The notes below the pieces were generated by a model. The model was given only the letters and a program-made list of their open reading frames with translations, searched no databases and was not told where the DNA came from. Source: Agapanthus africanus (taxonomy: Eukaryota; Streptophyta; Magnoliopsida; Asparagales; Amaryllidaceae). Taken from it: a stretch of 64,000 nucleotides of DNA. Numbering within the stretch: position 1 is the first letter of the stretch; every line of letters starts with the position of its first letter. Both the position numbers and the translations under genes were made by a program. Shown here piece by piece: positions 11,307 to 24,517 of the stretch. The stretch covers positions 378,471,582 through 378,535,581 of the forward strand of contig CM057337.1 of assembly GCA_030015575.1 (NCBI GenBank), written 5' to 3'.

Positions 11307-14300
11307 TGTCACGACCCGAAATTGGCACGTGACGGCCCTAATACTACACAACGTCTACAGGCGTAACGCAGTAAAAGAGAGCCAAAACCCAGAAATCTAA
11401 AGCAGTAAAAGACAAGAAAAGATAAGAAATATTGTTTAAAAGTCTTTGAAATCATAACCGAATTTTTTTAAAAGTCCAACTTTATTTCCTTTAAAATTTT
11501 GGCAGCGCCTCCTTTGTAAAAGATAGCCCCAAAAATGGGTACAACATAAATATAAAGTAAAGCATCCCCAAACGGGAGCAAATACACGCCCAAAGGAGGA
11601 AAACAACCACCACAACAAATATACGACGCCGTTGCGAAGAAATAAAAGACGGTAGAAAGGAAACTGTATAAAAGACAAAAGGTCACAAATAATATACAAT
11701 ATCGTCCTCACCAAGTCTCTAAGTCAACAAGGAAATATAGTAGATGGAGAGTATAAGGATACAACAACGAATATACAATACAACAAACGAATAACCACAG
11801 AACCCACCTAAGCAAACTGCACACTGTGAGCTGATGCGGTATCCGTAGCAAAAGATGATAAGATATGTGATAATAGCCTGCCTCTGACTATCCTCAGGAA
11901 CACCTGCAAACACTGTAGCACAACGGGGGTGAGTTGCCAACTCGTGAGTAGTAAAAAACATATGCAGGTAATCGCGAGTATGCACGGACAGCGTGAATCT
12001 AACATGTGAAATTAATAGCAATAAAAAGTCATATGAATGCAATAATCATGAAAGGTACACTAGCAGGTACAACTAATACATGAAGCAATGCATATGAATA
12101 AAGGTATGTAAATGAAACAGTCATGAAAGGTACTCTAACAGGTACTACTAATACATGAAGAAATGATATGAATAAAGGTATGTAAACGCAGCAGTCATGG
12201 AGGGTACTCTAATAGGTACACTAATGCATGAAGCAGTGCATAAACAGTAAATGTAGAGTATGGAATGAAATATGTCGTTTCCACGGAATCCTGATATCGT
12301 GGTAGGTTCAAAATCCATCAAGACAATCCAAATCCCAATTTCCCCAAATCGGCCCCCAATTTGGCTATCATATCAAGTAAGTCTCACATATCCTTAATGT
12401 ACAATATCAAGTAGATCTCACATATCTCGTATGTACAATATCAAGTATATCTCACATACCCCGAATGTACAATATCAAGTAGATCTCACATATATCCTGT
12501 AATGAATATCAAATAAATTGTCAAAGGTCCTAAATCCAATGTCAATGAGTCCTTTACATTCTAGGTATATTTGCATGAATAAATATGATGATGTATATAA
12601 TTTAATGTCAATACACATATATTAGCGTCTCATTCCACTAATATTGGTGTAAGGGTATATATAACAGCGGCCTAAAACCCTGTTATATATACAAAGGAGT
12701 AAAAAGAAATATCATGAAACCAATGTGTCAAGCATCGACACAGAAATACAGGTCTATCAGGTGCTGTCACCACGACTGGCACCCTGATAGGTACGTATCA
12801 TACGCTATCCCGAAAGCTCGAGTGCCTAGCTCTGACCCTTGCCTCTCGACGTATCTTTACGTACATGACTCCCATCGGTATCCACATGATAACCGCCGAG
12901 TCATTGGGAATGTCACCGGTAGGTACTTGCCCGCCTCCAGGCTCAATCGGCAAAGTCCATCGATCTTCTTGCCGAGGGGAACAATACCGGGCTCCACCAT
13001 GTACCCTCATACGGCATCCACAACTCGTATGGAGTATATAATCAGAACCGATAAATCTCATGGTGGCTGCGCAAATATCATATCAAGGAAACCGGGTTTT
13101 TCAATTAATGCATAATTTCATGAACTCCCGCGGTTCCCAAATTCAGAAAACATCATGTAAAATCCAAATAACAATGCGCAAATCCAGGAATAAATATGTG
13201 CGATATATCTGAAATGCGAGCATATAAAGGAAAATATGTAGCTGAAACCAGATGTATGCGAAATCAATATGGTACAGCAAAGTATAGGTGTCTACCTATA
13301 AGCAAATGATGTAGTATACCCCCCTGGGTATAGAAAATATGTAGGGTACCCCCCGGGTATAAGTAACATATATGCAAAGTATACCTGTAGTTATATCGTA
13401 AAGTGTGTATGCACCTATCACTAATGGTACGATACACTATAGGTTTACAGATAACTAGCATGTAAGTATGTCAGAACATATGTGTAAGCATGTAGATATA
13501 CAGGTATGCTCTAAGTCAACGCGTAAAGAAATATGAATCAAAGTCTCAATGTCCCGAACCAAGCAATATTATATCTATAAGTTGGTTATGCGTGACATGG
13601 CAATTATTGACGGTTTGTGTAGCATACAATCAGTGCTCGTGCAACATGAATCGTCAATAATATGTGAAGTGTCCTACTACTACTAGTCCAGGCACAACTA
13701 CATCTAAGTAATAGGGTAAAGGTGCAATTCTAACAATAACATAGAATATGCGACAAGTAATAAAATCTCTAGCCCTGACGCATAACGCCATGTGGGCGAT
13801 TCCCCTGTAGATGTTAAATCTACTCACCAACGCTACTGGCTAAGTGAAGCCTACCACCTATTTTCCCTTGTCGTAGCGTCTGAAGTCCCCACTTGCGAAC
13901 CTAAAATTTTATAAATACAACACATAAGCAAATATCCTACATCGACGAAAATACATCGAAACGCAAGAATGACGCCCTGAAAATTACACTGCGCGCTTAG
14001 CGCATCTATCGCGCACGAGATCAGCCAAAAACCCTAATTGGGGTCGCTAAACTACAAAACACTAAGTCTAGACCCCGATTGTCCCGATCGCGCAACACAA
14101 CACAAAAATTACGAGGAATACAATCGATATAATCTCGCAACGACCAATCGAACCCACGTCGGAAAAACCCCGAAATCTAGTAAGCAACCTATCGCAATAT
14201 TTCGCACTAGTTTCAAGCTAACGCATATCTAGCGATTATAAACACCTTAAAATAAGTTAACTAAGCTATAAAAACCAATTCTATATTTCTAACACTTGCT

Positions 14301-15249
14301 AAATAAATTTTAGCAAAAACCTAGTAAGCAAAATTGCATAATTAAACAAAGTGTTCATTAGCAAAAATTAACATTTTCTACTAGGTTAATCTTCTCCAAA
14401 ACACAAATTAACACTTCAAATAAACATTAAACACATAAATTAAGTTTTACCCTAACTAGATTATCATAAAAATCATGTCTTGAATTTGAAACATGAAATT
14501 AGAAGCTTAAATAAACAATTAATATACTAATTAGAAATTTAGAAACAACAAAAAGGATTAGGGTTAGGGTTTAATACCTCCACAAAAGATCAAAACCAAG
14601 AAACCAAACTCATCATCTTTTCCTCAAAATTGATGTTTTGAATGAAGATCCAAGCTACTTTTGTGAAGAAGAAAGAAGGAAAATGAATATATTTGAGTTT
14701 TTGTGATTTTATTTGGATTTTTCATGATTTATTTGTGCAAGAAATGATGAAAAATGAGTGATAAAAGAAAAGGGCAGCCAACAACAAGTAGTGGCCGGCC
14801 ATGAGGGTGTGTGGGGGGTTTTGTGCAAAAATGTGAAGAAATTTCTAGCAAAAATCATTAAATGCTTCATTAAATGCAAAAATGACACCTTTTCTTTCTT
14901 TTCTTTTCTTTTTTAATTCAAAACCTTTTGCACTAAAAAAATATATAGATATTTAAAAGAAGTTTCTAAAAATAATTGTAGTGATGATTTCCAAGAATTT
15001 TCATTTACAAAAATTTTCCCGATTTACGCGCATATTTTACCGGCTAAAATAATATTTTATTTGGGAAAAATTCTATATGAACCAAAACCTCCCAAATACC
15101 CATAAAGTTGGCGCACAAGCTTTATTTTAGCTAAAAAAGGTGCCGGCTAGCTTATACGGACGTTTGATCGAAATCGGGTTAAAACGGAAAATACCGACAA
15201 TTTTGCCCTAAAACGGGAAAATTCGCAAAACGATTTCTGAAACGTTACA
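11307..15249 (-). repeat. 5' LTR of gypsy F
   Basis: 3943 bp, TG (11307, TGTCACGACCCGAAAT) to CA (15249). Blocks shared with the LTRs of G and with E include the motif near 11500 (TTGGCAGCGCCTCCTTTGTA), a block around 12880-13050 (GGTAGGTACTTGCC, CCACCATGTACCC) and a covarying hairpin at 13603-13661. It has no UFSP/UPF1 insert. The last 4 kb before the interior of such chromovirus-type elements is non-coding. Confidence 0.88.
13603..13661. other. LTR hairpin of F
   Basis: Perfect 10-bp arms ATTATTGACG (13603-13612) and CGTCAATAAT (13652-13661) enclose a loop containing GTGCTCGTGCAACATG. Homologous hairpins with different arms occur in E and in both LTRs of G. Confidence 0.8.
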
Positions 15250-15356
15250 ATGCGCCCAATATGCGCGAAAATCCATATCAAGTGTGTCAGGTCCACACAA
15301 AACATCTAGTGCAATAGCGTGCACGATAACGAACGCCAAGTGCAGACGCTCTCAAA

Positions 15357-15515
15357 AACATAAATCTGGTGCAACAAATGCACGAAATACAAATCCGGTG
15401 CAACCAATGCACGAAATACAAATCCGGTGCAACCAATGCAAGAAATACAAATCCGGTGCAACCATTGCACGAAATACAAATCCGGTTCAACCAATTGCAC
15501 GAAATACAAATCAAG
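15357..15515. repeat. Minisatellite, unit of about 29 bp
   Basis: About four full units of GCACGAAATACAAATCCGGT plus GCAACCAAT (15380-15408, 15409-15437, 15438-15466, 15467-15496), preceded and followed by partial units. The same unit recurs at 33356-33412. The flanking sequence 15253-15360 also matches 33220-33350 (CGATAACGAACGCCAAGTGC). Confidence 0.9.
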
Positions 15516-17095
15516 TAAGTCGAAGCTTAGAAAATCTAAACCATTTTGCGGAAAATAGTGGGGTGCAGTTTTGAAATAAAGTTATAATGAATCATGTTTT
15601 TCTTTAAATGCATACCTAATCAAACATGAAAATGCATGTGGATTATACTAAAGTTGAAAACATGTTTCGTCTTTAAAAATTTGGGCAGCACCCCCCTTGT
15701 ATATTTTGATCCAAAATTATATACACAACAATATATAGGCATCCCCAAGCGGGAGCTAGCTCTTGACCAACTGGCGGAATCACAAAAACATATATACGAC
15801 GCCCAACGGTGAAGATCAACCCAGAAAGAACAACTAAAACAAGACATCAAAACTCAAGAAGCGAACATAAAGCCATCGCTCTAAGCCTCGCACAATACCC
15901 AAGTCTGACTAGGTATACCAATATACAATTTCTAGTTTCTGATTTGATTTGATGGAGTTTATCTAGATATAATAGAATATAAAAGAACGAGAGTGGGCAT
16001 GATCAATATGTGTCCTACTTACCAAAGCAAAGCACCCTAGAAGAAGCAGTGTGCCAGCAATACCGCAACTGATCCCATGCGGTCAAACCTGTAAGAACTG
16101 TGACACAATGGGTGTGTATTGCCAACTCATGAATAGAAAATATCAGCAGGAAAACATAGAATAAAACAATGATTTCCTAGGTCACCATATCCTGAAGGTA
16201 ATACTATGATATCTAGGGTGACCACATATGCATATATGTCAACAATCGATTCAGTGCAATGTTATATATAAATAAACATTCGACATCATATGCATGTATG
16301 CATGTGGATATCATCCATGTGTTCGTCAAGGACACAACTAATATCATGGAACCTGAGTGTCCAACACCGACACTCGAAACATCATGTAAACATAAACCTG
16401 TATATACGACGATATCAACCACGTGTGTCCATCAACGACACATAAAAATCATGGAACCTGAGTGTCCAACACCGACACTCGAAACATCATGAAAACCCGT
16501 GTCTAGCATCGACATGTAAATCCTCATATTTTAGGTGCCGCATACTCAGATCGGCTCTCATATCTATTTCATCTCACGCGCCGCATCCTCAGCTCGGCCC
16601 TCATATACGTCTCATATAATAACTCCAAAAATGTATCCTCCGGATATCCACCGAGTTCTATAAAATCACCGGTAGGTAGTAATTCCTCTGCCAGGCTCAT
16701 CGTATACACCACAAAAATCATTTCTCGCCTCGGGGTACAATACCGGATCCACCATGTACCCGCAAACAGCATCCACCAACTTCTCGAATCGGGTATACTC
16801 ATAGCTCAAAACCGAGAAGACTCATGATGAACGCCTCGAAATATCATAGCAAGAGAAACCGCGTTTTTAAAGCAATACATAATTCTCTTTGAAATATAAC
16901 CGCGGTTCTCAAATCCAGAGATCTCATGAAAACAGTATCTATGACCATAAAGTACGATGTATGCAACATAGAGTAGTAATATGAGCATATCGAGTATATC
17001 ATGAAAGCATGTCAAGTGATAGTACTCAACACTGAATGTACTATACAGTTAAGAATAATATCATAATACGGCAGTTCTACTGTGTAAGTGGCATG

Positions 17096-17168
17096 ACAAT
17101 TACTGATGATGAATGTGTGTAAGCCGGCAAATCTGTGTAAGTGTAACATGCCCATCAACGGTAATTGT
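17096..17168. other. LTR hairpin of E
   Basis: Arms ACAATTAC (17096-17103) and GTAATTGT (17161-17168) pair perfectly, continued by TGATG (17104-17108) with CATCA (17153-17157). The loop holds TGTGTAAG and TGTAACATG, echoing the loops in F and G. Confidence 0.7.
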
Positions 17169-17254
17169 GCAGGTGTACTAGCAGATGACATCATATAACA
17201 ATAAATACCGGAAACATGATAGGTATCACACGAGGAATAATCCAACATAAACAT

Positions 17255-17866
17255 GAACTATAATAAGATAGCCTCTTTATGTCGACGATCCCGCCTTATA
17301 GTATCAAGTGTCGCAATATCCTCAATCATCATTCTCCATTCATGAGCGCGGATCAAACATTCAGTAAACTCATCGCGTATGGTAATCCATCGTACGGTGT
17401 CACAAACAGAGTAGGGAATCTATCGTCCTATTCACCAACAAAGGTACGGATCTAAAGTCTCGTATGGCATATCTTATCAATCACATAATACATCTATATC
17501 AATCTTATATCATGTCATCTTGCATATACGTCATATCTTGTTAATCTCAAGTCATATCGATCTCGATCTCATATGCTACCATTATCAACTCATACTTGTC
17601 ATCTTTCAATTCATACTTATCATGATTCACTTTCTCATTTCATATTCTCATATATCAATCCGAGTCATCTATATCTATCATCTCAATATCCCACATCATG
17701 TTATCTGATATGCTTATATCATATTTTCAATCCAATATATCCATTAGTGTCAACTTTTATCACATAATCTTTACTAAATCCTAAAATCACGTCCATAAGT
17801 TCATAGTATATCCTTTATCAAAATTATAATTTATAAACGATCTTCCATATCAATGGTTGCGGGGGT
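17255..17866. other. AT-rich low-complexity stretch
   Basis: No gene seen. From about 17460 it is rich in CATATC, TATCAT and CTCATAT words, a degenerate microsatellite-like composition within the E LTR. It ends at the target duplication of the solo LTR. Confidence 0.6.
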
Positions 17867-20097
17867 GCTATGCAGGGTTCCTAGGCACTCTAGTGAAGTC
17901 TCCCAAGCCATCAACCATGGCAATTTCAAAAATTATGGTGCCTACAAACCCTAAACAACGGATCGTATACTAGAAGTCTAGGCGAACAAGAACTAGTTAA
18001 CAGTTAACTATATAAAATACGGAAATACAACCTTTGTAGATCCGGTGCTCCACCTCCATAGCTCCGCAACGAGACCCTCTCCGCTGTCCAAATCAAATCC
18101 GGGCTCTAGGATCGGCTTCGTCGGAGAATGGGCAAGCTAGGTCGTCGATGTCCATGCCGAAGATGATCTACGTCGAGGCATCGATGAATCAAGCTCTACC
18201 TTCACCAAACCCTAAAATCTTGTGAAGGAAACACACTCTACTACTTGGCAAGAGGTAGAGGATGAAGAAATAGGAGGTGGGTTAACTTTAGAATTGGATT
18301 TCTCACTCTTTCCATCAATCCACCATTGATGGAGCTTGCTTTTCATGAAGAAGAAGAAGAGCAAGAAGAAGATCATTGTTATGATAAGTCTTAAAAATAA
18401 TGAAAAGAAAAACCATTCTTATCATAACTTGAACCTTAGTTAAGTGTAGAGAAAAGACCATGGTTAATGGAATGGTTAGGGTTAAGGATAAGAACAAAAT
18501 GGTCACTAGGTCAAAGTCTTCAAGAAGCTTCAATATAAAACAAAAATAGCCACCATTTTCTTCTTATTCCTTTTCTAATTATTTCCAAAATAAATAAATA
18601 GATAAATAAATAATAAAAGGAAATAAAACCCTAATCATATTAATAACCATGGTTTATTCTTAACTTACACTTAAACAATCATGTATCATCAAACATGATA
18701 CAAGCAAATGCACAAAAGTATATCGCATATACAATGCGCCCATCCGAGTGAGAAAATCCATCTTAAGTAAACCGATACTAGTTGATGCAAAGTAATATAT
18801 CAAATATATAAATATGCATTAAATCATTAAATCAACATTTGATTCAATGATCCGGTCATGCGCACATAACCGACTGGTATCAAATATATCGGCTTATCGA
18901 ATCAACGCTTGAATCGATAACTAGGTTATATCGCATACAACCATTCGATATATTTATCGCGAGAATAGAATACGGTATCACATACACGCATTATTCTCGG
19001 TCCCGCACATATCTCATATGCGCTCCTATTTCGTTTCGCTTGAGCCAGGAAACCTCTGTGTAGGACTCTAAAGACTCGTCAATACGCCGGCAGCGGATGA
19101 TGATCATATCAAACATCCACAAGCCGCAAGCGGTCTGCTAAACGTAACGGCCACCCGGGTATTGAGCGATCTGAAGATCGACGAGCAAGCCCGCTCACAC
19201 TCCAGTGAATCCGACCAGTAACACTACCGTACAGTCCGGTCTGATCGTCTGATATGTCGCATATCTTGCCTAGGGGTGGTAAACGTCAGACCCCAATAGC
19301 TCAATAAGTCGTGTCGATATAAGGTCTATAACTGTTCGAGAAACTACTGGTAACACTTACCAGTAAATCTCTAGCAACCCTGGCCAGGGATTTCCTGTTA
19401 TAGCCAATCGAACACAGCGCAACATCAACCCCCTATACCGGGAGAGACGAATCCCCTCCTATCGCTCATTGCCTCCATGTGACTCGGGACTGTACCCAAA
19501 AACCACCGTTTTGCACGCCCTCTTGGACGTGGTAAGATGGAAATCAAAGCACAGTGGGAACCACACAAGACTCTATGACGATCTCGGGTCAACAGACTAC
19601 TCTGTACCAGTGTCACCAGAGAACTGCCATCTGACGTGAGGTATAATACCATCTGGGAGTTCTCGGCGAGTCCGTCCAGTGTACCCAGTCTCTACTGAGC
19701 ACCCGTATATCTCCTCTGATGTCAAACACCGATGGATATGGGATCATCCATCGCCCATCTGTATGGGTCGAGAAGGTACACGCTAGTCTACTCTGGTATA
19801 TCGATGCCCCGTCTCGATACACCCTCGACTAGGGACTTTGAAGGATGTACTTATGGACTACCATGTCCCCACTAGTATGATCCGCATCATAGTCCAGGTA
19901 GTCAAATACAGATCCTAAGGGCTTTACCAACATGTAACAGAGAGACAAACAGTATACACGTTAAGGTAAAGATCAACCAGATAGCATACTATCATGTCGA
20001 GCAAGAAAGTCCTCCCTATATATATCCCAGCATCCACTACAATATACATCCTATGTATAGTAATGGCCTCTAGGGCATACATATAACTAACATGCTA
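17866..20097 (-). mobile_element. Copia solo LTR with target duplication
   Basis: One complete copia LTR (17871-20092, 2222 bp, TG to CA in minus orientation) stands alone, flanked by the perfect 5-bp duplication TGCTA (17866-17870 and 20093-20097). There is no polypurine tract, primer site or interior next to it. It belongs to the same family as the LTRs of A and C. A solo LTR is the usual product of recombination between the two LTRs of one element. Confidence 0.95.
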
Positions 20098-20466
20098 TAC
20101 GCTATCCACCCGACTTCCCCCGTGGATATAAATCTACTCACCTACTAAAATCCTTGCTTGCACGAAGTCGATGTGCTTCATCGTCTCGAAAGTTCACATG
20201 AAGGTACCTGCAATCAATACACAATCGCAGTACTATTAAAACCAATATCCGAAAACCGATACGGCACACGAATTGCTTATAGGTTAGAACCTATAGCTTA
20301 TGTATTTAGAAACAACCAAACAACCCTCATTGTTGATGTACAAACGCCCAACGACCAATTCAAATCCAAATACTAAAACAACGATTTCAAATATCTTAAA
20401 AACATAGCCCAAACACTCTCAAGTAGCTCCCAGATTTTGCCTCAGGTCAATTGGGACTAAACAAAC
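20098..20466 (-). repeat. E LTR segment between solo LTR and A
   Basis: Resumes the E LTR: GTGGATATAAATCTACTCACC parallels GTAGATGTTAAATCTACTCACC in F (13807-13828) and a similar stretch in G (37267-37290). No gene seen. It ends with CAAAC (20462-20466), the duplicated target of A. Confidence 0.6.
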
Positions 20467-22676
20467 TGTTAGTTGTATGTATGCCCTAGAGGCCAGTATT
20501 GTACAGATGATGTATATTATATTGGATGCTTGGACATATATAGAGATGACTTTCTTGCTCGATATGATAGTATGCTATCTGGTTGCTCTTTATCTTAACA
20601 TATACACTTGTCTCTTTAAACTGTCTTATAGTTACATGTTGATAAAGCCCTTAGGATGTGTACTTGACTACCTAGACTATGATGCAGATCATACTAGTGG
20701 GGACATGGTAGTCCAAAAGTACATCCTTCAAGGTCCCTAGTCGTGGGTGTATCAAGACAGGGCATCGATATACCAGTGTAGACCAGCGTATACGCTTCTC
20801 GACCCATGAGATGGGCGATGGATGATCCCATATCCATTGGTGTTTGACATCAGAGATGGTATACGGGTGCTCAGTGGAGACTGGGTACAATGGACGGACT
20901 CGCCGAGAACTCCCAGATGGTATTATACCTCACGTCAGATGGCAGTTCTCAGGTGACACTTGTACAGGTTAGTCTGTAGACCCGAGATCGTCATAGAGTC
21001 TTGTGTGATTCCCACTGTGCTTTGATCTCCACCTTACCACGTCCATGAGGGCGTGCAAAACGGTGGTCTTTGGGTACAGTCCCGAGTCACATGGAGGCAA
21101 TGAGCGATAGGAGGGGTTTCGTCTCTCCCGGTATTGGGGGTTGATGTTGCGCAGTGCTCGATTGGCCGTAACAGGGAAGTCCCTGGCCAGGGCTGATCAG
21201 AGATTTGCTGGTAAGTGTTACCAGTAGTTTCTCGACCCGTTATGAGCCTCACATCAGCACGACTTATCGGTTATTGGGGTCTGACGTTTACCACCCATAG
21301 ACTTGATATGCGACATATCAGACGAACAGACCGGACTGTACGGTAAGTGTTACTGATTGGATTCACAGGAGTGTGAGCGGGCTAGCTCTTCGATCTTCTG
21401 ATCGTTCAATACCCGGGTGGCCGTTACGTTTAGCAGACCGCTTGCGGCTTGTGGATGATCGATATGATCATCATCTGCTACCGGCGTATTGACGAGTCTT
21501 TAGAGTCCTACACAGAGGTTTCCTGGCTCAAGCGAAACGAGATAGGAGCGCATATGAGATATGTGCAGGACCGAGAATAATGCGTGTATGTGATACCGTA
21601 TTCCATTCTCGCGATGAATGTTTCGATTGGTTGTATGCGATATAACCTAGTTATCGAATCATTGATTCGATAAATCGATACATTGTATACTAGTCGGTTA
21701 TGTGCGACATGACCGGATCATTGAATCAAGTGTTGATTTAATGATTTAATGTATAATTATATGTTTGATATATTACTTTGCATTAACTAGTATTGGTTCA
21801 CTTTAAAGGGATTTTCTCCCTTGTATAACACATTGTATATGTGATATATTTTGTGTGCACTTGATTGTATCATGTTTGATGATACTTGCTCATTTGGTTA
21901 AGTGTAAATAATTAAACCTTGGTTAAGTAAATGATTAGGGTTTTTATTTATTCATTCATTTTTCTTTTTAATTTGGATTAAAAAGAAAACAAAAGGGTTG
22001 CTTTCATTCTTGAAGCTTGTTGAAGCTTCATGAAGCTTTGACCAAAGTGACCATTTTGTCTTCATGCTTAACCCTAACCATTCATCTAACCTTAGTCAAT
22101 TCTATACACCTAACCATGGTTTACATTATGATAAGTATTCATTTTCTTTTTCATTTCAAGAGACTTATCATATTCTAGCTTCATCTTCTTCTTCATCTTA
22201 AAAGAAAAACCTTGCCTTCATCAATGGCAACTTGAGCTAAAGTGTGAGAAATCCAATTCTAAAGTGAACCCACCTCCTATTTCTTCACCCTCTACCTCTT
22301 GCCAAGTAGTATAGGGTGTTTTCTTCGCAAGTTTCACAACTTGATGGAGTTGGAGCTTGAACTTGTAATGCCTCGACGTAGATCATCTTCGGCACGAAGC
22401 CGACGACCTAGCCCGCCCATTTCTCCGATCAAGCCGACGATTGAGTCCGGGATTCGAGATGGACAGCGAGAGGATACCTACGTGGAGCTAAGGAAGTGGA
22501 GAACTGGATCTACAAAGGTTGTAGCCTTTCTCTTTTAGTTAAATTGTTAACTAGTTTCGTTTTTCGCCTAAAATTCTAGTTAACGATCTAGTCTAGGGTT
22601 TCTCGGCACCGTAAAATTTGAAATTGGTATGGTTGATGCCTTGTGAGACCTCTTGAGAGTGCCTAGGAACCCTTCA
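20467..22676 (+). repeat. 5' LTR of copia A
   Basis: 2210 bp from TGTTAGTTG to CCTAGGAACCCTTCA. Contains palindrome CCCTGGCCAGGG (21181-21192), hairpin CTGGTAA-GTG-TTACCAG (21208-21224), hairpin GCGCATAT-GAG-ATATGTGC (21548-21566) and CTACAAAGGTTGTAG (22510-22524). Confidence 0.93.
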
Positions 22677-22879
22677 GTAGTATCAGAGACTAGCTAGAGC
22701 GTTAGGCGAAGTGTAGACGACGTTTGAAATCCGAACGAACCGAAACCTTAATTCCCAAAACGCTCTCTGGTCTTTTTCTAAAAACTGGGTCTTTTCCAGA
22801 TTAAAAATGCTTTAAAAATTCAGCTGGAAGTTCTAAGAATTACGGTGCAAAATTTTCAAAATGATACCTCCAAAGTGCG

Positions 22880-22920
22880 GCGGAACCGCGGCAGAAGCAT
22901 GGCTTCTGTGGCGGTTCCGC
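22880..22920 (+). other. GC-rich leader hairpin (copia A)
   Basis: Arms GCGGAACCGCGGCAGAAGC and GCTTCTGTGGCGGTTCCGC flank an ATG loop, pairing with one G-U pair and small offsets. It is the positional counterpart of the hairpin at 13-57 in D and of 63145-63190 in C. Confidence 0.8.
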
Positions 22921-24517
22921 GGCCTTATGATGACGTCAGCCCTCCTCCTTTGCACAGTAATTCCTATTTCACAGTGCTGAGTTTTCTGGGAATTTTTAAA
23001 TTGACTCAAGAGTTGAGTGTTCTGGGGTTGCATTGGAAATCGGTGTTTCGATCGGATTATCAAGCTTTGTCTAAGTGTTTTCCGGATAATTTTTTGAATA
23101 TGTTAAAAAGTTCGACCGGATATAAATATCCAACTTTTCCCCTGCCGGAAAATTTCCAAGTGTTGGATCTTTCTGTGGTTTAAGGACGTTCTGAGTAGTG
23201 CAAGTAACACGATGGTCCCTCTAGAAGACAACAAACCTTAACTCGATTATGTGACCGTCTTGAACTGCCCTTTGAACTTTCGGGTTTGGGGCAGTACGGC
23301 GTGCCACATGTGAGGCGTTGGCTTGACCCTTCTACGGCTGGACCGTTGGTACTGAGGCATGAAGTGAATGTCATTGAACTTATTTCATGTGTTGATCGGT
23401 TTCGGGAAAAATTGGGTGTTCGAATGTTCGATCGGAAAGTTTAATATTTTCTATTTATCCGGAATGGGATACAATAATTGGAATTCACAAACAGTTATGA
23501 GATAACTGAATGAATGTTATAAATCTAGCGGTTTAGTTTCATTTGATATTGAAAAGAGTTTTCGATAATGAGACTAAAATGCGGGGTTTATAACTGTTAG
23601 GCATGTGATGTCTAAGTAATTCATTTGATTAGGCATGTGATGTCTAAAGAGGTTGCGGATTCCAACTGTTGTAGTTTTACACTTTCTTTTCTGTGACCGT
23701 AAGTGTAATATGTGATTTCGCCGGTTTCGTTGCTATATGTCAACGGCAATTGGGATGCGCAAATTTACTTATGTTGATGACATGTGATGTTATGTGTTGC
23801 TCGATATGTTATATTGGATTGTCGTGATTGAATAGCCGGGGGTTTTTATGTGAGATGAGTGTTTTTCATTTTCATTCATGTAAAAACTTGTATGTAATAT
23901 TCTTTTATTGGGACACTTCCAGGTTGCGGAAGATGTCACCCTTTGTATATTATTTACTTTTCCGCATTAGGATAGACCTAAGGAGGGGAGCACAAGTAAC
24001 CGGGTTCTAGGGTTCAGTGGGAGACCATCTCGAGGAGTCGAGTCCCGGTCTCCTAACCCTAGAATTGGTAGGGCTGCTTGCCGCTCTCGTAGGGGTCTAG
24101 GGGTGTGGGATTGGCTATTCATCACGACCGTGGAATCCGTGTTTTATACTGGCTCGTATTGAAAACACGGACGTCCTAGTATATCCAATGTTTCATATGT
24201 TTCTTCTGCTGCGATATCTGTGATGAGATCATGTGATGTTCTGTGATAGATACTCTATATAGTATATATGATATATTATATAGACGTTACTTATGTTTTG
24301 CACCCGCACTAGCCCTGCCCTGCTCTGTCGTTAGTTACCTAACCTAACAGTGCACGAGGGGACATCGAGGTGAATGCGGATGGCATAAGTGTACGTCGTA
24401 TTTATCTGTGATGTTTAAGTATTTAAATGATGGGACTTCATTAATGTGATTAATGAAAGAAAAGAAACCTAAGATGTTGTAGAATCAAATTTTAAACAAA
24501 ACAGGTAGCTACAGTTC

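Larger units (their letters stand above)
7291..15249 (-). mobile_element. Ty3/gypsy LTR retrotransposon F, decayed
   Basis: Minus-strand element: remnant of its 3' LTR at left (7291-7450), polypurine tract complement from 7451, interior 7451-11306, primer-site complement 11291-11302, and a complete 5' LTR 11307-15249. Gypsy identity comes from an RNase H stretch near 9100-9267 (HDLEMAAVVV then QIFTDHQSLMYIF) and a protease-RT linker near 10150-10430 (MREFFDVVPDEPAELRELKDQLQ region). The interior is broken many times. The rest of its left LTR presumably lies beyond element D, outside the window. Confidence 0.85.

Noticed and set aside
11436-11714. Hydrophobic minus-strand frames in F LTR resembling membrane proteins
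   Set aside because: AT-rich LTR sequence read in several overlapping frames; not conserved in G or E.
14556-14577. Telomere-like AGGGTTAGGGTTT words (also AACCCTAACC in copia LTRs)
   Set aside because: One or two units only, within LTRs; not a telomeric array.
15284-15574. Reading frame of 96 codons with repeated NTNPVQP-type peptide
   Set aside because: It is produced by translating the 29-bp minisatellite and shows no start context or homologous protein.
17460-17770. Ile/His/Ser-rich frames in the CATATC stretch
   Set aside because: Low-complexity composition accounts for them.
22299-22538. Arg/Ser-rich reading frame in copia A LTRs (also 30677-30916)
   Set aside because: Conserved DNA of the LTR, but the frame is not kept in the solo LTR, C or B, so it is more likely a conserved non-coding block than a gene.
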